DNA of 64,000 nucleotides from Falsihalocynthiibacter arcticus (GTDB lineage Bacteria; Pseudomonadota; Alphaproteobacteria; Rhodobacterales; Rhodobacteraceae), in contig NZ_CP014327.1 of assembly GCF_000812665.2 (NCBI RefSeq), forward strand, positions 1,641,501-1,705,500, in the 5' to 3' direction. The notes beneath the pieces were generated by a model. The model saw nothing but the letters and a program-made list of their open reading frames with translations. It was not told where the DNA came from and did no database searches. Within the stretch, counting starts at the first letter, position 1; each line of letters opens with the position of its first letter. This document shows, piece after piece, positions 47,355-55,945 of the stretch. Both the position numbers and the translations under genes were made by a program.

Positions 47355-48219
47355 ATTTGCGCCGTTCGCGCCAAAAGGTAAACAGGCCAGCAGCGATAAC
47401 AATGGAGACCCCGATCGCTACGTTGACGGGCAGTGTTTCGCCCAGAAAGAAGATGCCCGCCATCGATGCAAAGACCAATTGCAGATAGGCAAACGGCTGA
47501 ACTGCGCTGGCTTCGGCAACCTCATAGGTGCGGATCAAAAGCCAGTGCCCCAAAGCGCCAGAAACGCAGAGCACCGCCATCCAAAAATAATGGGTGGTGG
47601 TCATGTTTTGCCAAAACCAAACGCCCACAGCGGATGAGAAAACCATACCAACGGTTCCCGTCCAGAAAAAGCTAGTCGCCGCGGTGTCCTTGCGCCCAGC
47701 ATAGCGCGTAAGCAGACTGTAGAGCGCAAAACCAATGGCGGCGACGAGGGGAACAATGGCCGCAGGCGAGAACACTTTTACGCCGGGTTGAAGGATGATT
47801 ACGATGCCGACAAATCCAGCCATGATGGCGAAAACACGTGGCCAACCAACTTTTTCACCCAATATAGGCCCCGATAGGGCGGCGATAATCAGCGGGTAAC
47901 TCGCAAAAATTGCGTGACTTTCCACAAGTCCCAGCAATACGAACGCAAGCACCATGACGTTGATTTGCGCGCTGAGCAGCAGGCCACGGATGATTTGTAC
48001 AACCGGTTGTTTGGTTTTCGCCACGGCCCGAACGCCACCCGGTTTGCGCGCGGCAATTGCCACAACAAAGGCCGCGAAAAACCAATAGCGGATCATCACA
48101 ACCATCATCACATTATACTCGCTCGCCAAAACACGCGAAATCACGTCCTGAAGGGCAAAAACGAAGGTTGTCGCCGTCATCAACATAATGCCAAGGCGGG
48201 TGTCTGATCGTTGAATCAT
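47329..48219 (-). CDS. EamA/DMT-family transporter
   Basis: A 296-residue inner-membrane protein with about ten membrane segments in two EamA halves. The first half opens MIQRSDTRLGIMLMTATTFV; the second has YSLLTRYAGRKDTAATSFFW and IFFLGETLPVNVAIGVSIVI. The substrate is unknown. It overlaps mnmD by four bases upstream and the slt gene by 26 bases at the 3' end. The frame is open 81 codons upstream inside mnmD, which I regard as shadow. Confidence 0.9.
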   Translation of the reverse strand: MIQRSDTRLGIMLMTATTFVFALQDVISRVLASEYNVMMVVMIRYWFFAAFVVAIAARKPGGVRAVAKTKQPVVQIIRGLLLSAQINVMVLAFVLLGLVESHAIFASYPLIIAALSGPILGEKVGWPRVFAIMAGFVGIVIILQPGVKVFSPAAIVPLVAAIGFALYSLLTRYAGRKDTAATSFFWTGTVGMVFSSAVGVWFWQNMTTTHYFWMAVLCVSGALGHWLLIRTYEVAEASAVQPFAYLQLVFASMAGIFFLGETLPVNVAIGVSIVIAAGLFTFWRERRKSNAGLNPQ

Positions 48220-48896
48220 GTGAGGGTATCCAGTCTGCCGATGCTCATGTGTCGTTTGCGGGCAAAGCCTTTGACGCGCTCGACCGCGAAGCCCCCCTCG
48301 GCCAGCCCTTTGCGAACAAATCCGGCGGCGGTATAGGTTGCGAAGGTTCCGTTGGGATGGGTGTGATCGGCGACGGCCGACATAAGGTTGGCTTCCCAAA
48401 GTTCGGGGTTTTTCGCAGGGGAAAACCCGTCCAAAAACCACGCGTCCGCCTTGTGGGGCCACTTGGGGAGGGTCTCTCGCGCATCGCCAATTATGATTTC
48501 GGCGTGCAGGTCGGGGAGGTCAATCGTCGTCTTCCCATCGGCCAGTTGCGCCAAAATTGGAGGGGCCACGCGTAGGGCCTCTGGAAAGGCTCGCAAGGCA
48601 CGCTCCATTTCGGCTGCTGTCATCGGGTAGGCTTCAAAGCTTGTGAAGCGCAGGGGCGTGGTCCTGCCCGCTTCCCGCCATGAAAGGAGTGCCGCACAGA
48701 GATTAAGGCCCGTCCCAAACCCAAGTTCAGCGATTTGAAACCCCTCGCAAAACCGCGCGGGGAGGTCATTTCCGCCTAAAAACACGTGCCGTGCTTCCTC
48801 AAGCCCGTTCCCAAGCGAGAAGTACGGATCGTCAAAGCGCAACGACACTGGGATTTCATCATCGCGCCATTCCAAATCTGCTTGCTGGTTCTTCAT
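48216..48896 (-). CDS. mnmD: tRNA (mnm5s2U34) methyltransferase MnmD
   Basis: A 226-residue stand-alone version of the methyltransferase half of E. coli MnmC, which methylates the nm5 group of the wobble uridine. It opens ADLEWRDDEIPVSLRFDDPY and has ARHVFLGGNDLP, ELGFGTGLNLCAALLSW, the PMTAAEMERAL segment and WFLDGFSPAKNPELW, the DUF752 signature. A divergent FAD oxidoreductase gene, possibly the other half of MnmC activity, starts 61 bases away. Confidence 0.92.
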   Translation of the reverse strand: MKNQQADLEWRDDEIPVSLRFDDPYFSLGNGLEEARHVFLGGNDLPARFCEGFQIAELGFGTGLNLCAALLSWREAGRTTPLRFTSFEAYPMTAAEMERALRAFPEALRVAPPILAQLADGKTTIDLPDLHAEIIIGDARETLPKWPHKADAWFLDGFSPAKNPELWEANLMSAVADHTHPNGTFATYTAAGFVRKGLAEGGFAVERVKGFARKRHMSIGRLDTLT

Positions 48897-48957
48897 GCAC
48901 GATTGTCCTAAACACGAGCGAGAAACCGGAGAATGTAGAAGGGCGCGGACTTTGGCA

Positions 48958-50010
48958 ATGGCAGAAATAACAGTAATGGGGGCGGGCGCGTTTGGCCTGT
49001 CTGTCGCCTATGTTTGTGCCAAGGCGGGCGCGAAAGTTCAAGTTGTTGAGCGGGCCTCGGTCGGGGCAGGGGCCAGCGGTGGCGTTGTCGGCGCCCTTGC
49101 GCCACATACGCCCGAGCGCTGGGAGGCCAAAAAACAGTTTCAATTCGAAAGCCTGTGTATGGCGCCCGCGTTTTGGCGCGGGGTCGAGGAGGTGTCTGGT
49201 TTTGCGACGGGCTATGGCCGCGTAGGACGCCTTCAGCCGATTAACACCGCCCGCATATTGGAGCTGTCCCATGAACGCCACGAGGCCGCCAAGGAGTTCT
49301 GGCACGGCGAGGCAAGCTGGGATGTGGTTAAGGCCGAAGAACATGCTGGCTGGGCACCGGAAAGCAAAACGGGGTACCTCGTGCATGATACGCTTTCCGC
49401 GCGCTTGCATCCGCGATTGGCGACCATGGCATTGGCAAAGGCGGTGACAAAACTTGGCGGCGAAATCATTCTTGGCAAAGACGTGCCGCAAACGCCCAAT
49501 ACGAAAATCATTTGGGCAACGGGCGTCGCGGGGCTTTTTGCGATGGCCAAAGAATTCGACGCCCCCATCGGCAATGGCGAAAAAGGCCAAGCGGCGCTTT
49601 TGGGATATGACGCCACAGGCAAGAACCAGCTGTTCTCAGATGGAATTTACGTTGTTCCCCATTCCAATGGAACAACCGCGATTGGCTCGACAACGGAGCG
49701 ATATTTCGAAGACGCTAGCGCGACGGATGACTTGCTCGAAGACCTCATCGCGCGGGCATTTACTGCGTTTCCGATGCTAGCACAGGCTCCTGTGATTGAG
49801 CGTTGGGCCCGCGCGCGGCCACGCTCCTTTACCCGTGCGCCTATGATCGGTGCCTATCCCGGACGTCCGAATAATTTTATCGCAAACGGAGGGTTTAAAA
49901 TTGGCTTTGGCATGACCCCAAAACTCGCGACAACTCTTGCCGATCTTGTTTTGAACGGGAACGATACAATCCCCGATCATTTCCGCGTTGAGGCCAATTT
50001 GGCGGGCTAG
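48958..50010 (+). CDS. FAD-dependent oxidoreductase (DAO family), possible MnmC oxidase half
   Basis: A 350-residue DAO-family flavoprotein. The FAD-binding beta-alpha-beta is ITVMGAGAFGLSVAYVCAKA, followed by SVGAGASGGVVGALAPHTPE and a C-terminal GFKIGFGMTPKLATTLADLV. E. coli MnmC joins MnmD to an oxidase of this family that removes the carboxymethyl group from cmnm5U; here the two halves may be separate, divergent genes. Glycine or D-amino acid oxidation is an alternative. I choose the ATG at 48958, immediately before the FAD motif. Confidence 0.82.
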   Translation: MAEITVMGAGAFGLSVAYVCAKAGAKVQVVERASVGAGASGGVVGALAPHTPERWEAKKQFQFESLCMAPAFWRGVEEVSGFATGYGRVGRLQPINTARILELSHERHEAAKEFWHGEASWDVVKAEEHAGWAPESKTGYLVHDTLSARLHPRLATMALAKAVTKLGGEIILGKDVPQTPNTKIIWATGVAGLFAMAKEFDAPIGNGEKGQAALLGYDATGKNQLFSDGIYVVPHSNGTTAIGSTTERYFEDASATDDLLEDLIARAFTAFPMLAQAPVIERWARARPRSFTRAPMIGAYPGRPNNFIANGGFKIGFGMTPKLATTLADLVLNGNDTIPDHFRVEANLAG

Positions 50011-50103
50011 ATGCGCCTCACTGCACATAATTTTCTTGAGGCTTGCACCCCAGTGAAAACTCCAGCAAAGTCGCTGCGAAACGCAATGAAATGGGCACAT
50101 AGA

Positions 50104-51756
50104 ATGAAACGTCACGGTGGAAAAATTCTCGTAGATCAACTGGTTGCCCAAGGTGTGGAGCGAGTTTTTTCTGTTCCGGGGGAAAGCTTTTTAGCCGCGC
50201 TGGATGGCCTGTACGAAAGCGGTATTGAAAACCACGTTTGCCGCCAAGAAGGCGGCGCTGCAATGATGGCCGAAGCGCAAGGTAAGCTCACAGGCAAGCC
50301 TGGAATCGCTTTCGTGACGCGCGGTCCAGGTGCGACGAATGCCGCAGCGGGCGTGCATATCGCGCGTCAAGATAGTACGCCGATGATCTTATTTGTCGGG
50401 CAAATCGCCCGAGGGCACCGCGATCGGGAAGCGTTTCAGGAAGTCGATTATAGGGCTGTTTTTGGGACACTCGCCAAATGGGTGACGGAGGTGGATCAAA
50501 TCGAGCGCCTCCCCGAATACATCAGTCGCGCGTTTCATGTCGCAACCTCCGGACGGCCCGGCCCTGTGGTTCTGGCATTGCCCGAAGACATGCTCAGTTC
50601 GATTGCGGACGTTCCAGATATTGCCCCCATTGCCCCCCGTCTAGTCGGTGTAGCTGATGCGTCGATTTCGGCAATTCGAACTGAAATTGCCCGTGCCAAA
50701 CGCCCTTTGATAATCCTCGGTGGTAGTAAATGGTCTAAGCAGGCCGCAGCCGATATCGCGCAGTTTGCAACGGCCTCCGACCTGCCTATTGCTGTTGATT
50801 TCCGTCGCCAAGATTACATCGACAACCGTCACCCAAACTATATTGGGGACTTGAACGTTGGCATCAATCCTGCGCTGAAAACACGCCTCGCCGAGGCAGA
50901 TCTTTTGGTCATTCTCGGGGCGCGTTTAGGCGATATCGCGACCTCGGGGTATACAACAATTGATCCCACCAACATCACCACACGGATTGTGCATGTGCAC
51001 GCTGATCCCGATAGTTTGGGACAGGTGTATCGCCCAGATTTGGCCTTGGTTGCGGACACTAGTGAAGTTGTTGCGGCCCTTGCGGCTTGCCCCCCGATTA
51101 CGGGGCCTTGGAGTGAGTGGGGTGCAGCGGCTCGTGCCGATTATGAGGCATGGTTGAAGCCCAGAACGACGCCGGGGGACGTGAAAATGGAAGAGGTCAT
51201 CGCGCATCTTTCTGAGGTTCTGCCTGAGGACGCAATCCTGACCAATGGCGCGGGCAATTATGCGGCCTTCCTGCACCGCTACTTTGTTTACAAACAGCAC
51301 GGAACCCAACTGGCTCCAACTTCTGGGAGCATGGGGTATGGCTTTCCCGCAGCCATTTCCGCAGCGATTTCCTTTCCGGAAAAAACAGTTGTGTGCCTTG
51401 CAGGGGATGGATGTTTTCAGATGACCTGCAACGAGTTTTCAACAGCCATGCAGTCGGGCGCAAATGTCATCACGATTGTCGCCAATAACGGGCGGTATGG
51501 GACCATTCGGATGCATCAGGAAATGCACTATCCCGCGCGGGTTTCTGGAACGAATTTGATCAATCCAGATTTCGCCGCTTTTGCGCGCGCCTATGGCGGA
51601 CACGGCGAAGTGGTTACAAAAACCGAGGATTTCCCCGCCGCCTTTGAGCGGGCACGAAACTGTGGAACTCCCGCCATTATCGAATTGAAACTTGACAGCG
51701 AAGCACTTGCCCCTGGAGCGACATTGAGTGAAGTCAGGGCGCGTGCAAAAGCTTAG
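50104..51756 (+). CDS. ThDP-dependent enzyme of the acetolactate synthase large-subunit family
   Basis: A 550-residue protein with the three domains of the IlvB/POX family. The N-terminal ThDP domain has FSVPGESFLAALDGLYE and the catalytic Glu in CRQEGGAAMMAEAQGKL, and the C-terminal ThDP-binding motif starts at GDGCFQMTCNEFSTAM. No regulatory IlvH subunit lies nearby, so true acetolactate synthase is unlikely; related orphans act on various 2-oxo acids. The start is uncertain: ATG codons at 50011, 50086 and 50104 are in frame. I prefer 50104 because MKRHGGKILVDQL resembles relatives. Confidence 0.83.
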   Translation: MKRHGGKILVDQLVAQGVERVFSVPGESFLAALDGLYESGIENHVCRQEGGAAMMAEAQGKLTGKPGIAFVTRGPGATNAAAGVHIARQDSTPMILFVGQIARGHRDREAFQEVDYRAVFGTLAKWVTEVDQIERLPEYISRAFHVATSGRPGPVVLALPEDMLSSIADVPDIAPIAPRLVGVADASISAIRTEIARAKRPLIILGGSKWSKQAAADIAQFATASDLPIAVDFRRQDYIDNRHPNYIGDLNVGINPALKTRLAEADLLVILGARLGDIATSGYTTIDPTNITTRIVHVHADPDSLGQVYRPDLALVADTSEVVAALAACPPITGPWSEWGAAARADYEAWLKPRTTPGDVKMEEVIAHLSEVLPEDAILTNGAGNYAAFLHRYFVYKQHGTQLAPTSGSMGYGFPAAISAAISFPEKTVVCLAGDGCFQMTCNEFSTAMQSGANVITIVANNGRYGTIRMHQEMHYPARVSGTNLINPDFAAFARAYGGHGEVVTKTEDFPAAFERARNCGTPAIIELKLDSEALAPGATLSEVRARAKA

Positions 51757-52759
51757 TTAAGGCGCTCAACAACATAGTCGGCGATATCGGCAAGCATATC
51801 CTTGATCGGGTCATCAGGAAGCCCGATCAACGCTGACTTAGCCTTCGCAGACCATTGCAGCGCCTCTTGGCGAGTCTCCTGCAGGGCGTTATGGCTGGCC
51901 AAAAGTGCGAGGGCGGCGTCAAGATCGCCGTCGCGTTGGTCGCCCTTTTCAATCGTCCGCTTCCAAAACGCCCGCTCTTCGTCGGTTGCTTTTGCAATCG
52001 CTTTGATGACCGGCAGGGTGAGTTTGCGTTCGCGGAAATCGTCGCCGATGTTTTTGCCTGTGGCGTCGCTGCCCAATAATCCAACAGGTCGTCGACAATT
52101 TGGAAGCAAATGCCCAACGCGTCGCCAAAGTCATAGAGGGCGCCGGTGGTCACCTCATTTGCGCCCGCTATAACGCCACCAACTTCTGTCGCCGCAGAAA
52201 ACAGCGCTGCTGTTTTGCCGCGCACAACTTTGAAGTAAATCTCTTCGGTCGTGGCCAAATCTTGGGCGGCCGTAAGCTGCAAGACTTCGCCCTCAGCAAT
52301 GGTCGCAGACGCATTTGCGAGAATATCAAGGGCGCGCATATTGCCAGTCTCGACCATCAATTGGAAACTGCGCGCAAAAAGATAATCGCCGACAAGGATG
52401 CTGGATTTATTATCCCACAACAGATTGGCTGTCGGGCGACCACGCCGTTGGCCGCTTTCGTCAACGACGTCGTCATGCAGCAATGTCGCGGTGTGAATAA
52501 ACTCAACCGTCGCGGCCATATGGATGTGATAGGGCCCGTCGTAGCCACAGATTCGCGCCGCAGCGAGAGTTAACATCGGGCGCAAACGTTTACCGCCCGC
52601 TTCGACCAAATGCGCCGTCACTTCGGGGATGCGAGGCGCGTGTTCGGAGGCCATGCGACGGCGAATCAGGGCGTTTACAGCATCAAGTTCACCCGCGAGC
52701 GCATCGCTCAGGCGTTCATGCGGTTTGACCGCAATTTCATCTAATCCCATCACGCTCAC
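51753..52759 (-). CDS. Polyprenyl diphosphate synthase, broken by an apparent one-base deletion
   Basis: A trans-polyprenyl synthase (octaprenyl/decaprenyl class) making the ubiquinone side chain. The first Asp-rich motif is LLHDDVVDES, preceded by GGKRLRPML; the second, IVDDLLDYW, is followed by loss of frame. The next frame continues GSDATGKNIGDDFRERKLTL to the stop at 51753. Adding one base to the CCC run (plus strand) at 52072-52074 gives DYWGSDATGKN, 335 residues, a normal length. The start is GTG with GAGGG five bases upstream. The stop overlaps the convergent ThDP-enzyme gene by four bases. Confidence 0.93.
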
Positions 52760-52806
52760 GTCATCCCTCTCGACAAATAACCCCTTTAGGGCTTAAGTCC
52801 TTGGCT

Positions 52807-53022
52807 ATGAAAGAGCTTTTAAAAACCAACGATCCAACCGTCATCGCGTTCGCGCAAGCCCTTCTTCAAGGAGAGGGTATAGACTGCTTTGAAATGGACG
52901 TAAATATTAGCGTGCTCGAAGGTTCCATAGGCATTTTGCCGCGCCGATTGATGGTTCGCGACCGAGATCACTTTATGGCACAGGCAATTTTGCGCGATAA
53001 TGACGTTCCCCTAGGAAAATGA
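52807..53022 (+). CDS. DUF2007 family protein
   Basis: A 71-residue protein starting MKELLKTNDPTVIAFAQALL, with DCFEMDVNISVLEGSIGILP and RRLMVRDRDHFMAQAILRDN. This is the DUF2007 (putative signal-transducing) family; its function is not established. A TTG two codons upstream is an alternative start. The following methyltransferase gene begins at the very next base after the stop, so they are co-expressed. Confidence 0.87.
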   Translation: MKELLKTNDPTVIAFAQALLQGEGIDCFEMDVNISVLEGSIGILPRRLMVRDRDHFMAQAILRDNDVPLGK

Positions 53023-53775
53023 ATGAGTTTTCCGCAAACGACCGATGACTCTTTTTTGGGGGGGCGCGTCACGCTTCGACAACCTGCACAGGGCTACCGC
53101 GCGGGGCCGGACGCGGTGTTACTGGCGGCTGCGATTCCTGCGATCTCGGGCGAGTCGGTGTTAGAGCTTGGCTGCGGTGTCGGCGCGGTGTCTCTCTGCC
53201 TAAATGCGCGGGTTTCAGGATTGGATTTGGTGGGAGTCGAAATTCAGCCAGACTATGCCGACTTGGCCCGTGAAAATGCTCACGGTGCGCTTGAAGTTGT
53301 TACGGCTGACCTCTCCGAAATGCCATTATCAATCAGGGATCGACAGTTTCACCACGTCGTGGCAAATCCGCCGTATTACCTTGAGAAAAGGCGTAAAAAA
53401 TCCGAAGATGTGGGGCGGGAAGCGGCTTTCACGGAGGACACACCGCTTTCCCTTTGGGTGGAAGTCGCGGCGAAAAGATTACGTCCCAGAGGGGTCTTTT
53501 CCTTGATCCAAGATATCGAGCGATTGCCCGAAATTATGGCCGCCGCCTTGCCCGTTTTGGGTAGTCTGGAAGTCTTGCCGATCTCTGCGCGCGAAGGTCG
53601 TCGGCCAAGACGATTTTTGCTGCGGGCCCGCAAGGGAGGGCGTGCGGAATTTATTTTACATCCTGCGCTTGTTCTTCATATGGGGGACGCGCACTCGGTG
53701 GATCAAGATAGCTACTTGCCGGAAGTTAAATCCGTGTTGCGAGATGGCGTCGCCCTTAATTTTCCAAGCCGTTAA
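53023..53775 (+). CDS. tRNA1(Val) adenine-N6 methyltransferase-like protein
   Basis: A 250-residue class I methyltransferase with the N6-adenine motif VVANPPYYLEKR and motif I SVLELGCGVGAVSLCLNARV. The start FLGGRVTLRQPAQGYRAGPD is typical of the TrmN6/YfiC group, which methylates A37 of tRNA-Val. Activity on tRNA is inferred from the family; other N6-adenine or glutamine targets are possible. It is joined to the DUF2007 gene. Confidence 0.88.
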   Translation: MSFPQTTDDSFLGGRVTLRQPAQGYRAGPDAVLLAAAIPAISGESVLELGCGVGAVSLCLNARVSGLDLVGVEIQPDYADLARENAHGALEVVTADLSEMPLSIRDRQFHHVVANPPYYLEKRRKKSEDVGREAAFTEDTPLSLWVEVAAKRLRPRGVFSLIQDIERLPEIMAAALPVLGSLEVLPISAREGRRPRRFLLRARKGGRAEFILHPALVLHMGDAHSVDQDSYLPEVKSVLRDGVALNFPSR

Positions 53776-53905
53776 GTGTTTGTTAATGTTTGTGCTCTTT
53801 TCTCACAGTAGGCAAGGGTCGGCCAACGGTTGTTTAAGATGCGTGACAAAGAGTCGATCCTGTGTTTTTCTGAAGACCTAGCTAATCTTATTTAGGAGGA
53901 CGACT

Positions 53906-54073
53906 ATGAACATGAGTTCGCATTTGAATGAGCTCCGTAGAAAACATCAAACTCTTTCCACTAAAGTCGAGACGGCGCAGAAGAGCCCCTCAGCAGATGA
54001 GCTTACCATTGCAAATATGAAGAAACAGAAATTGTTGCTAAAAGAGCAGATTAACCGATTGTCCGAAGCTTAG
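53906..54073 (+). CDS. DUF465 (YdcH) family small protein
   Basis: A 55-residue helical protein: MNMSSHLNELRRKHQTLSTK, then ADELTIANMKKQKLLLKEQI. The pattern of a short coiled-coil hairpin and the KKxKLxLKEQI segment is the DUF465/YdcH signature; function unknown. A strong AGGAGG site lies eight bases before the ATG. Its last four bases overlap the end of the convergent EamA gene. Confidence 0.9.
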   Translation: MNMSSHLNELRRKHQTLSTKVETAQKSPSADELTIANMKKQKLLLKEQINRLSEA

Positions 54074-54945
54074 GACGCTTCGTCAGACTCGCGAGCACTG
54101 GCGCGTGACGCCAGTGCAGCACCCGCAATGATGAGGCAGGCAGAGAGTGCCAGAGACCAACTGGCCGTTGTTACGCCAACAAATACAAGAATTGCGGTTG
54201 AAAACACGGGTGCAGCATATGAGGTGACGCCCAACAATTGGATGTCGCCTTTTTTCATGCCGAAATCCCACGTGTAAAACGCGATTCCGACAGGACCAAC
54301 GCCCAGCGCAACGATGGATGCCCAAGCTATGGGATCCTGAGGCCAATAGGTCGTTTCAAACACAAGGTGGGCCAGAAGCGAGAGCAAAGACGTAAAGACG
54401 CAGAAAATTGCGACCGTCTCAGTCGGGGCCGTGCCTAAGCGTCGAGAAATAACCGAATAGCTTGCCCAAGTGACCGCACACATGAGTGCGAGGGCGTAAC
54501 CAAGAATGAACTCAGACTTCAACGCCCCTCCATTCCCCACAAGGATGGCTGCCCCCGCAAACCCTAGAATCGCACCGATAATGTGGGTGGGCTTAAGGCG
54601 TTCCTCTGGAAGGAAGCCACTGAAAAGGACAATGAGAAGCGGCCAGAGATACGCGATCAATCCCGCCTCAGCAGGGGGAGCCAGTCGCAGGGCTGAAAAA
54701 TACAGAAAATGATACCCAAATAGGCCAAGAGTTCCGAAGGCGTAGATTTTCCAATTTACGTGGAGCAGGGTGGAAAAACCGATACCTCGGGCGACCCAAA
54801 CGAGCCCGATGATACCAGAAATAGCGAAACACATCGCGTTGAGTTGCAGGGGAGGTATTGGCGAACTGCCAACTGTCAAAACGGCCAAAAAAGACCAGAG
54901 TAAAATTGCCGAAGCTCCCACGGCCGTTGCTTTTCGCCTCTTCAC
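54070..54945 (-). CDS. EamA/DMT-family exporter
   Basis: A 291-residue protein with about ten membrane segments. It resembles the YddG-like aromatic amino acid exporter group (ASAILLWSFLAVLTVGSSPI, LRLAPPAEAGLIAYLWPLLI, LGYALALMCAVTWASYSVIS), but substrate is not proven. The start is a GTG whose bases overlap the TGA of a 29-codon upstream frame, implying translational coupling. The 3' end overlaps DUF465. Confidence 0.88.
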   Translation of the reverse strand: MKRRKATAVGASAILLWSFLAVLTVGSSPIPPLQLNAMCFAISGIIGLVWVARGIGFSTLLHVNWKIYAFGTLGLFGYHFLYFSALRLAPPAEAGLIAYLWPLLIVLFSGFLPEERLKPTHIIGAILGFAGAAILVGNGGALKSEFILGYALALMCAVTWASYSVISRRLGTAPTETVAIFCVFTSLLSLLAHLVFETTYWPQDPIAWASIVALGVGPVGIAFYTWDFGMKKGDIQLLGVTSYAAPVFSTAILVFVGVTTASWSLALSACLIIAGAALASRASARESDEAS

Positions 54946-55031
54946 TTGAAGCGATAGGCGTCGTCACGGTAGGTTTTGGAAACTTCCATTTTTGCCTCTA
55001 CCTTTAAAATCCAAGCTTCAATCTTAGTCAA
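54942..55031 (-). CDS. Possible 29-residue upstream peptide coupled to the exporter
   Basis: A short frame with TTG start reads MTKIEAWILKVEAKMEVSKT and ends YRDDAYRFK, with its TGA overlapping the exporter's GTG start. The peptide looks amphipathic and protein-like rather than random. It lies after the phaB terminator. Evidence is limited to coupling and composition; the ribosome site is poor (AAGAAG). I do not recognise a function. Confidence 0.4.
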   Translation of the reverse strand: MTKIEAWILKVEAKMEVSKTYRDDAYRFK

Positions 55032-55097
55032 ATGCGGTTCTTCTTGGCGGCTAATCGGACGGATATTTCGGTAGAGATTGGGAATGAGGATAGCAAG

Positions 55098-55125
55098 AAA
55101 AAAGGGGCCGGTTTGCGCCGGCCCC
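55098..55125 (-). terminator. Rho-independent terminator of phaAB
   Basis: On the minus strand GGGGCCGG pairs with CCGGCCCC across CGCAAA, followed directly by six T. It lies 22 bases after the phaB stop and is the clearest terminator of the window. Confidence 0.93.
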
Positions 55126-55146
55126 AAGCAATAATCTTACGATTGT

Positions 55147-55869
55147 TTAAACGAAATACTGGCCGCCATTTGCCGTGATCGTTGATCCGGTCACAAAGCC
55201 CGCATCATCAGATGCGAGGAAAACGACACAACGTGCGATTTCACTTGCTTCACCCAAACGTCCCACTGGGATTTGGGCGATGATGCTCTCGCGTACTTTT
55301 TCCGGAACAGCCATAACCATTTCTGTTCCGATATATCCTGGGCAAATCGCGTTTACGGTAATGCCTTTGAAGGCGCCTTCTTGAGCAAGAGCTTTGGTGA
55401 AACCGAGATCACCTGCTTTTGCCGCCGAATAGTTGGTTTGGCCCATTTGGCCTTTTTGACCGTTGATTGAGCTAATATTGATTACCCGGCCAAATTTCCG
55501 GTCTCGCATTCCATTCCAAATTGGATGGGTCATGTTGAAAACACCAGAGAGATTTGTGTCGATGACTTCTTGCCACTGATCGCGGGTCATTTTGTGGAAC
55601 ATACCGTCGCGCGTGATCCCCGCGTTGTTGACCAACACCTCAACGGGGCCAAGGTCGGCTTCGACTTTTGCTATTCCCGCAACACATGCGTCATAGTCGG
55701 CGACAGACCATTTATAAGTAGCGATTCCAGTTTCGGCCGTGAACTTCGCGGCGGCTTCTTCATTGCCCGCAAAGTTTGCTGCGACCGTATAGCCTTCAGC
55801 TTTGAGGGCTGTTGCAATGGCTGCGCCGATCCCGCGTGTTCCGCCCGTAACGAGTGCTACTCTTGACAT
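55147..55869 (-). CDS. phaB: Acetoacetyl-CoA reductase
   Basis: A 240-residue SDR enzyme that reduces acetoacetyl-CoA to (R)-3-hydroxybutyryl-CoA with NADPH for PHB synthesis. The cofactor loop is VTGGTRGIGAAIATAL. The catalytic Ser and the YxxxK motif are in INISSINGQKGQMGQTNYSA. The end GGQYFV is typical of PhaB. It follows phaA by 76 bases with an intervening hairpin and precedes a strong terminator. Confidence 0.95.
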   Translation of the reverse strand: MSRVALVTGGTRGIGAAIATALKAEGYTVAANFAGNEEAAAKFTAETGIATYKWSVADYDACVAGIAKVEADLGPVEVLVNNAGITRDGMFHKMTRDQWQEVIDTNLSGVFNMTHPIWNGMRDRKFGRVINISSINGQKGQMGQTNYSAAKAGDLGFTKALAQEGAFKGITVNAICPGYIGTEMVMAVPEKVRESIIAQIPVGRLGEASEIARCVVFLASDDAGFVTGSTITANGGQYFV

Positions 55870-55910
55870 GCTTTTCTCCTCCAGAAGTATTAATAGATAA
55901 AAATATCAGA

Positions 55911-55936
55911 CGTGCGCGCAATTTTGTTGCGCGCAC
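55911..55936 (-). other. Hairpin between phaA and phaB
   Basis: CGTGCGCGCAA and TTGCGCGCACG form a perfect 11-bp stem. A T5 run appears only after about seven further bases, so it is either a leaky terminator or an mRNA-stability element setting the phaA to phaB ratio (inference). Confidence 0.6.
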
Positions 55937-55945
55937 GGTTTGAAA

